A stretch of DNA of 64,000 nucleotides. Origin: Xanthostigma xanthostigma (taxonomy: Eukaryota > Arthropoda > Insecta > Raphidioptera > Raphidiidae). Position 1 is the first letter of the stretch. Each line of letters begins with the position of its first letter. Below the pieces are notes generated by a model. That model saw only the letters and a list, made by a program, of their open reading frames with translations. It searched no databases and was not told the origin of the DNA. A program made the translations under genes and the position numbers. Shown in pieces: positions 54,248-63,639 of the stretch. The stretch lies in NCBI GenBank assembly GCA_963575645.1, contig OY754467.1, positions 25,106,501-25,170,500 of the forward strand. The letters are read 5' to 3'.

Positions 54248-54604
54248 TTCAGACGTTAATTAAAGATTTAAAATGTACTTACATTACAAATGAATGCGAA
54301 TTTTAATAAATCAATCGCCTTTAAAAATCACCTTACCTAAAATTACATATAAACATTTTTTGTTTGGAACGCGGATATTGATCCTCCTTGAGCATCTACG
54401 TCACACTTGCGGAGTTAATTATTAAATTTGAATTGCCTTTTAATAAAATCTATATCTCTATAATTTCGTCATAACATTCTTCGTATTAGAAGTTGTTTAC
54501 ACCATGTCACTAAACAATTCTTTAGGCTTCCTTTTTTAGGCAATGAATAAAACATGAATAACGCGCATTTGTTCAATAAAATTATGGGCGCAACATGTAG
54601 GCTG

Positions 54605-54721
54605 TCATAACGTGTCAACGTGATGTTTTCAGTACGAGTCGTAGGTGCGCAAGCACGAGCGAAGCGAGTGCATACTGCGCACCTACGACTCGTGCTGAAA
54701 ACATCGCGCTGACACGTTATG
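54605..54721. repeat. 117-bp hairpin
   Basis: TCATAACGTGTCAACGTGAT... (54605-54651) pairs with 54676-54721, with a loop of about 22 nt that itself contains CGAGCGAAGCGAG. Few mismatches. GC content is high for the region. Confidence 0.85.
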
Positions 54722-54730
54722 AAGGACTTA

Positions 54731-55379
54731 GGCTAAGGTTATAGTGGATGCGTGTTCCTCCGAATACCGTTCTGACGAATACGTCCGAGCACGCACGAAT
54801 AAATCAAACAAATGACATGCAATGCTTTTGGTTATACTACATACGACTAGTTCGTCAGAATACGCACGAATACGCAGTCATTCAAATAAATTTGATTTGT
54901 TCGTCAGAAGTGTTGCGTTGACAGTAGTGAAAAAATGAATAGTGAAAAACTAATCACGCTTGTCTATGAAAATAGATGTTTGTGTGATATGGAAATCAAA
55001 TAATATCATAACAGGGATATATCTCGAAGGATGTGGGAGAAGATTAGCAAGGAAATGAATATTACTATATATTCACTAAATTTAACGGAATCTTTCAATA
55101 AATCTTCAAATACCATATGGAATTCTCCAGTTACTTGTCTTGATGCAAACATTTTATTTACACATTCTGATCTAGACTTTCTAGATAGTAAAATTTTTAG
55201 TAAAAAACTATCTAAGAAATAATAGTAATCTTCAGCTACATCCATTTTCTGAGAGCAAATAAATACTACTATTTGTCAGATAATCTACTTACTATAACCA
55301 CAACGTTCTGATGAATACAATTCGGACGTATTCGTCAGAACGGTAAATCGGCAGAACACGCATCCACTATAACCTTAGA
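54731..55379. mobile_element. PIF/Harbinger-type non-autonomous element 1
   Basis: TIRs (CTAAGGTTATAGTGGATGCG at the left, complement at the right end) bound about 649 bp flanked by TTA on both sides (54728-54730 and 55380-55382), the 3-bp target of PIF/Harbinger. Subterminal GAATACCGTTCTGACGAATA also recurs inverted. The interior has a MADF-like remnant. Confidence 0.7.
54936..55075 (+). pseudogene. MADF-like domain remnant
   Basis: From the ATG at 54936 the frame reads LITLVYENRC-like sequence, apparently shifting frame near 54960, then DMEIK, an in-frame TAA, and YHNRDISRRMWEKISKEM. This is the pattern of a MADF (Myb/SANT-like) domain, which accompanies the transposase in PIF/Harbinger elements as the second gene. 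The rest of the domain is missing or scrambled. A minus-strand frame at 55245-55006 has a weak BESS-like hydrophobic start (YYYFLDSFLL). Broken and not functional. Confidence 0.4.
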
Positions 55380-55382
55380 TTA

Positions 55383-56037
55383 GGCCTCTTTTCCACGAGA
55401 CACTGGTGTCCGGACACCGGTGTTCGATGGAGAATATACTGTACACAAGTGTGGGACACAGCGTTTGCCAAAAGAATTTTTTAGTAGTATTTTGAATGCC
55501 GAGATGGATGCACTAGACGACAACGCGTTAATTTTGCTCGGTCTCTTGTTAATAAGAAAAATGCGGCAAAAAAGGCGAAATGTATGAAGAAACGAAGATT
55601 TTGGGTACACCCTTTATTAGCCGAAAGGCATGAAAAAGGGCTTTACCCATTCTTATATTTGGATTTACGAAATCATCCAGATAAATTCTTTCAATATTTC
55701 CGCATGTCCGTCAAGTCCTTCGATGAACTGTTGTCAATTTTAGAAATTCATATAAAAGGCCAGGAAACAAACATGAGAAAGTGCATCACCCCTATAGAAA
55801 AACTTATATTAACACTAGATACTGGCGTGTCCCGTGGGTAGAGCACGCTTTATGTGTCTGTGTTTTCAAAAAGTGGCGGAGCAGAAACACTTCGAGACAC
55901 AGTCGCCGTGTCGGAAACCGAGTGTCCGATAGATGTGTTCCGTGGGTAAACATGCATATATTTGTATGATCGGCTAGAATAAGACACCGGTGTCGGACAC
56001 CGGTGTCCGGAAACCAGTGTCTCGTGGAAAAGGACCA
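55383..56037 (+). mobile_element. PIF/Harbinger element 2, internally deleted
   Basis: Ends contain CTTTTCCACGAGACACTGGT and its complement; further in, GGACACCGGTGTCC-type palindromes occur on both sides. Flanked by TTA at 55380-55382 and 56038-56040. It retains the start of the transposase and then jumps to right-end sequence, as expected for a deletion derivative. Confidence 0.8.
55504..55841 (+). pseudogene. PIF/Harbinger transposase, N-terminal fragment
   Basis: A start at 55504 (MDALDDNALILLGLLL...) runs into a stop near 55588. The continuation is in another frame from 55584: KKRRFWVHPLLAERHEKGLY, then FQYFRMSVKSFDELL and PIEKLILTL. The RRFWVHP, YFRMS..F..LL and P.EKL.LTL blocks are the conserved N-terminal region of Harbinger transposases (DDE_Tnp_4 family). 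The sequence departs from the family right after LTL at about 55817 and enters the element's right end, so the catalytic DDE domain is missing. One frameshift near 55580 plus a large deletion make it inactive; a related full-length transposase elsewhere would be needed to move it. Confidence 0.75.
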
Positions 56038-56159
56038 TTAGACTACTAGTTACGCCAATAACTATTTTGTTATTTTCAGTATTTTAATAGAGCGCATAGT
56101 TTTTGAGTTAACCGTGATATAGCGCTCGGAAATGTCCATATGTAAGACATATATTTAAT

Positions 56160-56162
<3 letters not shown>

Positions 56163-56235
<73 letters not shown>
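56163..56235. repeat. (TA)n microsatellite
   Basis: More than 30 TA repeats in a row. Confidence 0.98.
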
Positions 56236-56240
<5 letters not shown>

Positions 56241-56509
56241 TTGTACAATCCATATTAATGATCAATACAATATATTGAATTATATAATAGTTCGTACGTA
56301 ACGTTAACATACCATGTCAGTTAATACACATACTATTTCACTGGATTTGTCAGGATCCGCAGCGTACATCGGGTCAGATTCCAGCGGACATCAACATGTT
56401 CCTGTCATTAAACGTATATGAGTATTCATAGATTCAAACTACGCATTACATCATCATAATTTATAATACATTGTATCATCACAGTTGGTTAGTCAGTCTA
56501 ATTCATTAC
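56236..56509. other. non-coding
   Basis: No feature seen. Confidence 0.4.
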
Positions 56510-56830
56510 ACCTCATTCAAGACACAGTACTTTAACTGTTGTCACACACAAACATGGCACAGTATCTTGCAACTGATTGCCTAGACACAGTACCTTTAAA
56601 CTGTTGTCAACACACATACATGGCATAGTCTCTTTCAACTGTATGCCTGAACACAGTACCTTTACACTGTTGTCAACACTCATACATGGCACAGTACCTT
56701 TAAATTGTATACCACGGCATGGTACACAACCATATGCCAACTCTCAAATACATGGCACAGTATCTTTCAACTGTATGCCTCGGCATGGTATACAGCCATA
56801 TTATGCCAACTCTCACATAAACTTTACTCA
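56510..56830 (+). repeat. ~64-bp imperfect tandem repeats
   Basis: Units with ACATGGCACAGTA(C/T)CTTT(A/C)AA, CTGTTGTCAACACACATACA and CAACTGTATGCC occur about five times with growing divergence to the right, where GGCATGGTA(C/T)ACA units replace part of the unit. ORFs on both strands here reflect the repeat. Confidence 0.8.
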
Positions 56831-57938
56831 TCCCTAATATCTATCACATAGACATTACGGACAAACCAACTCTCAACTCTAATATAACCATAATACATAG
56901 GCCCATGATCATTATTATAGTACATAAGAACTCAATATTCAATATGTTCGCACCCGCGAACCTCTTTAATCTATGAAAATATACTCAGTAGGAAATCTCA
57001 GTAGGGTACCTACGAATGTATCAAATACTCAGTAAGAAACTCACCTTTGTGTCTGGAAATGTCGGCACACTACCACAATATGATTTACACAGATTAATTG
57101 CCATTATTATTAAAACATAACACATTTTTAATAGAAAGATATTCAAAGACAAGCACATTACAATCACTGTTCACTGATAGAAGATTACCACTGAAATGGT
57201 TCATCCTACAGAATCTTTGTTAACTTCTACCCAACTATGAAGTGGTTCTAATTTATTAGTTATGACTTTCGTGCAACCAAATGCAAAGTCCTGTCTTATA
57301 TCTCTCAACGACTGCCCTTATATTATCTCTAGTTTGTTATTTTAGAATCTTTGTTGGTGAGGATACAATATTTATAGGGTAAAATATCATTTTTACAAAC
57401 ACCCAAAATAATATTTCTTACACATATTTCAATGAAAAATCGAGATTTTCAACAGCAAGCAAACGAATAAATAACGATCCAAATAAATAACTTTATAGGT
57501 AGGACATGTTTTGCTTACAATTCAATGGTGTATCGATTCCTGGGGTTACTTTTTCCAAAAAAAATGCCCAGCCCCGAGAAAGGGTGGCATATCTGCATAT
57601 GTCAAAAGCAGCAATAATAAATGGGTAAACATTTTAGGATTTAGTGTTAAAAACACATTCCAAAAGGTTTTACAAAAAACCGTTCAGTGAAGCTGGGTTC
57701 CGAGGTATAAACCTTACAGCACTCCACTAAATGTGTGTTAAAGGTTTTATAATATGTGCGAAGTACGTGGTGGTGATAGTCAATATGATCGTAGTGCCCG
57801 TGGTGACAGAAATGTGGAACACATGGATAGCTGTCAATTTTTTTTTTCACATTTGATTGAATATTATAATATTTTTGAAATGGGTCACAAAAGTTGTTAT
57901 GTAATAAACTAAAAATAATAGAAAAAATAGTACATATC
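56831..57938. other. non-coding
   Basis: Contains CTCAGTAGGAAATCTCAG and CTCAGTAAGAAACTCACC-like duplicates near 56985 and 57030. It may belong to the flank of the copia element. No gene. Confidence 0.4.
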
Positions 57939-58155
57939 TGTTGAGTATAGACTGATTTCTTTATTGAAAAAATACAAGTACATATACATTTAAATGATAC
58001 ATAAACTTTGAATGATATATAAACAATACGCTATACGTGATTATTAGTTAGTAATTAAAACAGAACATAATATAGTGTCAGGGCCAACTGTCACATTAAT
58101 AAACTAAAATATGCGTGTTTAGTTTTCTTCTGATTTAGCATTTTACATTTTAACA
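57939..58155 (-). repeat. putative copia LTR (3' LTR, minus strand)
   Basis: On the minus strand it starts TGTTAAAATG just after a TTTTAGGGAGAG purine-rich tract and ends CTCAACA: a TGTT...AACA pair of 217 bp. An AATAAAG signal lies near the end. It sits downstream of the copia RNase H remnant, as a 3' LTR should. Confidence 0.6.
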
Positions 58156-58222
58156 CTCTCCCTAAAACTCAACACACATTTTATAGATTTTCAAAAAACA
58201 ATAAAGCATAAATCTATAACAG

Positions 58223-58447
58223 TTAATTGTTCCCTCTTAAAATAACAAATTTTGGCCTTGCTAAAGCTTTAGTCATTATGTCAGCTATTTGATTTTCACT
58301 GGAAACATATTCTATATTTATTTCTTTCTTATCATATAAGTCACGAATAAAATGATATCTTACAATCTATATGTTTAGTGCGTTGATTAAATTCAGGATT
58401 TTTAATAAGTTTAATGGCACTTATATTATCAACATACAATATGCATT
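58223..58447 (-). pseudogene. Ty1/copia Pol C-terminus (RNase H end)
   Basis: The minus strand from 58447 reads DNISAIKLIKNPEFNQRTKH, then changes frame near 58364, then RYHFIRDLYDKKEINIEY, SSENQIADIMTKALARPKF and a stop at 58223-58225. This is the highly conserved end of copia RNase H. One frameshift is visible. Upstream (beyond 58450) the element is lost and replaced by a satellite array. A dead, truncated element. Confidence 0.85.
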
Positions 58448-58486
58448 TATTTATGCCACTAACACTAATTTCATATTTCACAATGG

Positions 58487-60165
58487 TTAGTCTACTTACA
58501 CTACAACATTTAGATTTAGATCTTTATCTCATAAAATAATGCAACTGCATATTTACTTATATTTCACAGTTTTTACATGGGTCGCGACAATTAGGTGCAA
58601 ATAAGTTCTTATAGGCAAAATAGCTTTATTTCACAAAGGTAAGTCTATTTATACTTTAAAGAATAGCTTCTGTTGCTACATTGTTGAAACACCCATTGTT
58701 ACATGTCTATATTAGAAAAATTTATTTCTCAAACAATGTCTATTTATACTATAACATTCAGTTTTGGATCATTCTCTCAAAAGAAAATGCAAACTGCATA
58801 TATATCGTTATTTTTACGGAGACAATTACATGCTACACGACTATTAGGTGCAAATGAGTTCTAAAACGCAAAATAGCTAGACTTTACAAAAGTAAGTCAA
58901 TTTATACTATAATATTCAATTTTGGATTATTATCTCATAAGAAAATGCAAACTGCCTATATATCATTTTTTACGCAGACAAGCAGGTTTACATGCTACTC
59001 GACAATTAGGTGCAAATGAGTTCTAACACGCAAAACAGCTTTACTTCACAAAAGTAAGTCTATTTATACTATAATATTCACGTTTGGATCATTCTCTCAT
59101 AAGAAAATGCAATCTGCATATTTACTATTATTTTCACGCAGACAAGTTGTTTTTACATGCTACACGACAATTAGGTGCAAATGAGTTCTAATACACAATA
59201 TAGCTTTACTTTACAAAAGTAAGTCTATTTATACTATAATATTCAGGTTTGGATCATTCTCTCATAAGAAAATGCAAACTGCATATTTACTATTATTTTC
59301 ACGCAGACAAGTTGTTTTTACATGCTACACGACAATTAGGTGCAAATGAGTTCTAATACACAAAATAGCTTTACTTTACAAAAGTATGTCTATTTATACT
59401 ATACAATTCAGGTTTGGATCATTCTCTCATAAGAAAATGCAAACTGCATATTTACCATTATTTTCACGCAGACAAGCAGTTTTTACATGCCTCACGACAA
59501 TTAGGTGCAAATGAATCTTTATAGGCAACATTGCTTTATTTCACAAAGGTTAGTCTACTTACACTATAACATTCAGGTTTGGAAAATTCTCTCATAAGAT
59601 AATGCAAAGTGCACATTTCTTATTATTTTCACGCAGACAAGCAGTTTTTACATGCTTCACGACAATTAATTGCAAATGAGTCTTTATAGGCAAAATTGCT
59701 TATTTCAGAAAGATAAGTCTACTTACACTATAACATTCAGGTTTGGATCATTCTCTCATAAGAAAATACAAACTGCATATTAAGCATTATTTTAACGCAG
59801 ACAAGCAGTTTTTACATGATTCACGACAATTAAATGCAAAGCATTCCTTATAGGCAAAATTGCTTTATTTCACAAAGGTTAGTCTACTTACAAACATTCA
59901 GGTTTGGATAATTCTCTCATAAGATAATGCAAAGTGCACATTTCTTATTATTTTCACGCAGACAAGCAGTTTTTACATGCTTCAGGACAATTAATTGCAA
60001 ATGAGTCTTTATAGGCAAAATTGCTTATTTCAGAAAGGTAAGTCTACTTACACTGTAACATTCAGTTTTGGATCATTCTCTCATAAGATAATGCAAAGTG
60101 CATATTTACTATTATATTCACGTAGACAAACAGTTTTTACATGCTTCACGACAATTGGGTGCAAA
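58487..60165 (+). repeat. satellite array, ~163-bp unit, about 10 copies
   Basis: Units with TCAGGTTTGGATCATTCTCT, ATAAGAAAATGCAAACTGCA, TTTTCACGCAGACAAGCAGT and ACGACAATTAGGTGCAAATG. TTTGGAT starts near 58762, 58920, 59093, 59247, 59412, 59577, 59741, 59902 and 60066, giving spacings of 154-174 bp. The left-most units are most diverged. The copia remnant borders it on one side and a gypsy LTR cuts it on the other. Confidence 0.95.
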
Positions 60166-60170
60166 TAAGT

Positions 60171-60432
60171 TGTAACGGCCGCGTGGCTTCGTGCTCGTGA
60201 AATAAAGAAACTCGTGTCCTAATAATAATAATCTAATTTAAAAAATATAATCTTAGTACTTACACATTTTTGATATCAGGGTGGCTGCACACACACACAC
60301 AATTAACTTTCTACTTCGAAGCCCGGGCACCAGCTTCGTCACACCGCGGCTTCGCATCTTATTTCTTTTTTCCCGGTGACCCCCGCGTAACTTTACTTAA
60401 CAGATACATACAGGGTGGGTCACTTTGTTACA
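60171..60432 (-). repeat. 3' LTR of the minus-strand gypsy-like element
   Basis: 262 bp bounded by TGTAAC and GTTACA inverted ends. On the minus strand it is preceded by a purine-rich tract. It is inserted in the satellite array (GCAAATAAGT borders it). It contains a (CA)n run. Confidence 0.65.
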
Positions 60433-60449
60433 TTGCTCCCCTCTAAAAG
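60433..60449 (-). promoter_or_regulatory. polypurine tract of the minus-strand element
   Basis: Minus-strand TTTTAGAGGGGAGCAA directly before the LTR start TGTAACAAAG. Confidence 0.6.
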
Positions 60450-60610
60450 AAAAACTGTCTTAGCCGTTCGTTAAGGCAGCTTTTCTCACTTATTTCTGTT
60501 GTTTTTTGTTTTTAAATACGTGTATACGTTCCCTTCTCTCACTCGGTTACAAAAAGAATATAGACAAGTTTCTCATAATAGCACAGTATATCAGATATAA
60601 AATAACACAA

Positions 60611-61333
60611 AAAAAATTGGTTGTCTGTAAAGTCGGTTTACGGACGATAGTTTTACGTGATAACGTATTCCGTAATACATAACCTAAACCTCCCAAAATT
60701 TGGTTTCAATCCGCTTATCCTTGGTGTCGGAATGATAAGAAATGTCAAAAGTGACGTTTGCAACTTACAAAGTATTATGTTCTAATAATAATTAGTTATT
60801 CCAATACTTAACTTAGAAGGCTTTGCATTTCACAATATACTAATGTCAAAAAATTGAATTAAACATTAGAAATGCAGCTGTTTTCATGTTAAGACAAGAC
60901 ATACGTTTGCTTCTAATTTCCATGTACGGCAAACAAAGACAACCGACCGCGTCGCGCCATGCATTACACAACATTGCATCTATACAGCTATTTTTCTATA
61001 TAAATTTGTATAAAATATTTTTCTATATAAATTTGTATAAAAAAACTGTTTAGGCAAATTCTGTTATACGAAATCTATGTAAAATGTTCTCCTCTTTCGT
61101 TTAAGACTGGTTTCAAACCGATCTGATTTAAATTGAGCGAGAAATTAGCAAAAAGCACGCACAGGGTCAGGCGGAACGTTACGCGTTATGCGTTATGCGT
61201 TATGCGTTACGCGTTAGGAACGTTAGGAACGTTAGGAACGTTACGTTACACTTTTTCGAACATGCAGCCGGTGTTTTATCAATTTATAATATTGGTGATT
61301 CATCAATTTATAAGACGTTATCACGTCAAAAAA
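60611..61333 (-). repeat. dispersed repeat R1, copy 3
   Basis: Reverse orientation, 723 bp, with the longest internal array (GTTATGCGTTATGCGTTACG then GTTAGGAACGTTAGGAACG). It interrupts the 3' region of the gypsy-like element, so it moved there later. The ORFs at 61133-61392 belong to it. Confidence 0.85.
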
Positions 61334-62343
61334 ATCCAAATCTCCATCACAACAAATTCACATCTGGTAACAATATAGAATTAATACAATAAATTTCCAG
61401 TTTTATATATATAAAAAAAAAAAATGTCATAAAAAATGAGATACATTTTTAACATTAAAACTTAGGTATGGGTATACGAATTCTTATTTCTTCAATGGAA
61501 CTTTTGTGACTTTATTTTACTATAATTTAAATGTGAAGATGTCACTCCACCTGACTACAAGGCGTCCCCCGCAGACAGGCAAGCGCCTTCTCGTCTAATT
61601 CAGATACTGTCGTCAGTGAGAAGCGTCCCTCTCCCAGAAGACAGCTCTTTTTTTCTCTAGAAATTCGTATACTCAGTATCCTATAAAAATAGATAATAAC
61701 AGATCGATTACAACTACTAAGTGGGGCCCCTATTTATATACTTAAATCTATTTTTTTTTCTTCGCACATAATAAAACAGTCCAAATAACACAATTAACGT
61801 ATTTATGAAGTTTCACATGGCACAAATGATTAATGTCTAGATTGCGAATATAACAGTTCGGGCAGAACGCGACAACACCGTCAATTTAGACCTGAGGGGT
61901 CTACTAGGACACTTAGACAGTGGGGAAGGGGAGACCAGTCCATCCCAGTATATACTGCTCTCGGAAAGGTGCTACTCCTCCTTTCCCCCCTCCAGTTTTA
62001 AAAATGGTCATTACGCTTACGTGTATACCAACATTCACTCGTCCAATCTGAGGATTCCCAATTCAGATATATGGGAATACGGCATCAGGAGTCTGTCTCG
62101 GAACACCTCACGGAGCAATTTCATATCATTGTATTCCGGTATTGGATTCGGTTCCTGTGTCAGTCCTACCCCTCATCGGTTCTCGGTGGTGGTGGTCGTG
62201 CGTCAGCCTCCGCAATCATCATTGTTATTTCCCATGGAACATGAACAACAAAAGAAATAAAACAATTAGTGCGTACAATAACGAATTGGGCCTCTTTTAT
62301 TTAACCTAAACTACATTACAATCTACGGGATCGACCCCTTACT
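61334..62343 (-). other. 3' non-coding region of the minus-strand element
   Basis: No convincing ORF on either strand. A plus-strand frame at 62021-62260 is open but lacks any recognisable feature. A minus-strand stretch near 62150-62030 (LLREVFRDRLLMPYSH) could be leftover coding sequence of env. Confidence 0.4.
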
Positions 62344-62540
62344 TTAATGAGCCCCTTGCTCCATCAAAATATTAATTTCCGGATACAACTCCGGTGCGCT
62401 AACCTGGCTCTCAGGTTCTTGTCTCAAATTATTACCCCCCGCATTATCTGGTTTATTCCCTGCTTCTCTAAACCCCGTAAATCCCGCTGTCTATGTTTGT
62501 GTAACACTCAGCTTGTTAACGTATTCCATAGCGACTAGCG
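62344..62540 (-). pseudogene. short C-terminal ORF of the minus-strand element
   Basis: A frame ending at 62344-62346 reads NNLRQEPESQVSAPELYPEI before its last residues. It is hydrophilic and looks like the cytoplasmic tail of an envelope protein. An upstream in-frame TAG near 62500 closes it. Assignment is by position only. Confidence 0.3.
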
Positions 62541-62639
62541 ACTAATGTTAACCCAAAACCCGTCACCTCATAAATAGCGACCCCGTTGATTACTACCCCA
62601 ATTGTATAATTAATTATTCAAAATATGAAATAAACTCTC

Positions 62640-62907
62640 AAAAACCCTGATACGGCTAAACCGATATCTGCAAACCAACCCATGGATTTGTCCGAGCGGT
62701 TGACTTAGCTAGCTTGTTTCAACTCGTTTGCGTTGCTGGATCACCTGGATCTCGACCCGTTCACTGTTATACTCATTTTCGGGATCGGGCATTGTGCGAC
62801 GTCTCGGATAGAGATCGCCGTTATATTGACAGCGTTATCCCTGCAGTCATACGTGATTAGGCAGGTGGCGACACCCACTAGTGATATGAATATCTACACA
62901 GACGAAT
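62640..62907 (-). pseudogene. chuvirus-like envelope glycoprotein, N-terminal remnant
   Basis: On the minus strand a T-run and TTTAG acceptor (AG at 62909-62908) precede a frame with a hydrophobic segment (ISLVGVATCLI), then YDC, NITAISI, DVAQC. After a frame change near 62755, VEIQVIQ follows and a stop comes soon after. The YDC...N-x-T...S-I...D-V-x-x-C...V-x-I-Q-V-I-Q spacing is that of the N-terminus of chuvirus-type glycoproteins, which some insect LTR elements have taken as env. It has no in-frame ATG (TAG lies just upstream), a frameshift, and lacks nearly all of the ectodomain. Clearly dead. Confidence 0.55.
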
Positions 62908-63012
62908 CTAAAAAAAAAAACAATTAAAAATTACTTTTCTAATATTTACAGCCCAAAAGTTTCAAATAATCGAATCACAACAAGTAGCGTATCCCCAAAT
63001 ACTAAAACTTCT

Positions 63013-63639
63013 TTATATGGGTTTGTCCAAAACCCACGGGTGGTCAGACACCCTCGTACGCGCTCTAGTACGATGTGGTATTTCGGGTTGCTCATCTCCT
63101 GGGTGCTCGTTTTCGACCACATGCTCAGGCAGACCCCCCTCAACACTACGGTCTGGATTATCTCCTTCCTCGGTCGTTTCATACTCCGACCTCCCAGATT
63201 CATTTATTAGTTCATCGTCCCCGCTGGAGTCGGAGTCAAACGCTGGAGATGGTCTCCACGCTCTCCAGGCAGAGTCGGGGGTGATCGTGTTTGCGTCGGA
63301 GTCAGTCGTGGCCTCTGCCAGCGGACGAGGGCCTACCAAGAGCTCCTCGTCCGATGACGCGTCGTCTTCCAGCTGTTCGCGTCCTGGTGCGACGGTCACT
63401 TCGACAAACCTCCTGGGGTGCATAATCATTATGACTAGATAATATATGTATCTTTCCCCATCCTTTAGATATGCCACCCCCCCTGTTTTTACTCTCTGTG
63501 ACCGTAATTCTCTAACTCTCTGAAACCGTCTACGAAACTCGGCGGCAATGCCTCGTCCCATATGAAAATCTTCCGCCACACAGTGCGCGAGAGAGAAAGT
63601 ACTTGGTGCCGTAAACAAATCACCTGGTACCTCATACAT
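63013..63639 (-). CDS. half macro domain (OARD1/TARG1-like) with acidic tail, in a retroelement
   Basis: A 208-residue ORF from ATG at 63639 to a stop at 63013. Residues 1-71 match the first half of an OARD1/TARG1-type macro domain: GDLF at 6-9, SLAHC at 16-20, the HMGRGIA ADP-ribose-binding loop at 26-32, FRRRF at 35-39, and ERYIYYL at 62-68. Human OARD1 uses Lys84 and Asp125 for catalysis; by my alignment Lys84 falls on Met71 here, and the Asp125 half is absent. This piece could at most bind ligand. Residues 72-208 are acidic, disordered and retroelement-like (HPRRF, then DDASSDEELL). The frame is open upstream of the ATG and overlaps the integrase frame, so it may be translated as a Pol extension by frameshifting. 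Base composition is richer in GC than nearby. Confidence 0.7.
   Translation of the reverse strand: MYEVPGDLFTAPSTFSLAHCVAEDFHMGRGIAAEFRRRFQRVRELRSQRVKTGGVAYLKDGERYIYYLVIMIMHPRRFVEVTVAPGREQLEDDASSDEELLVGPRPLAEATTDSDANTITPDSAWRAWRPSPAFDSDSSGDDELINESGRSEYETTEEGDNPDRSVEGGLPEHVVENEHPGDEQPEIPHRTRARTRVSDHPWVLDKPI

Noticed and set aside
63017..63442. 141-residue plus-strand Ser-rich ORF
   Set aside because: Antisense shadow of the macro-domain ORF.
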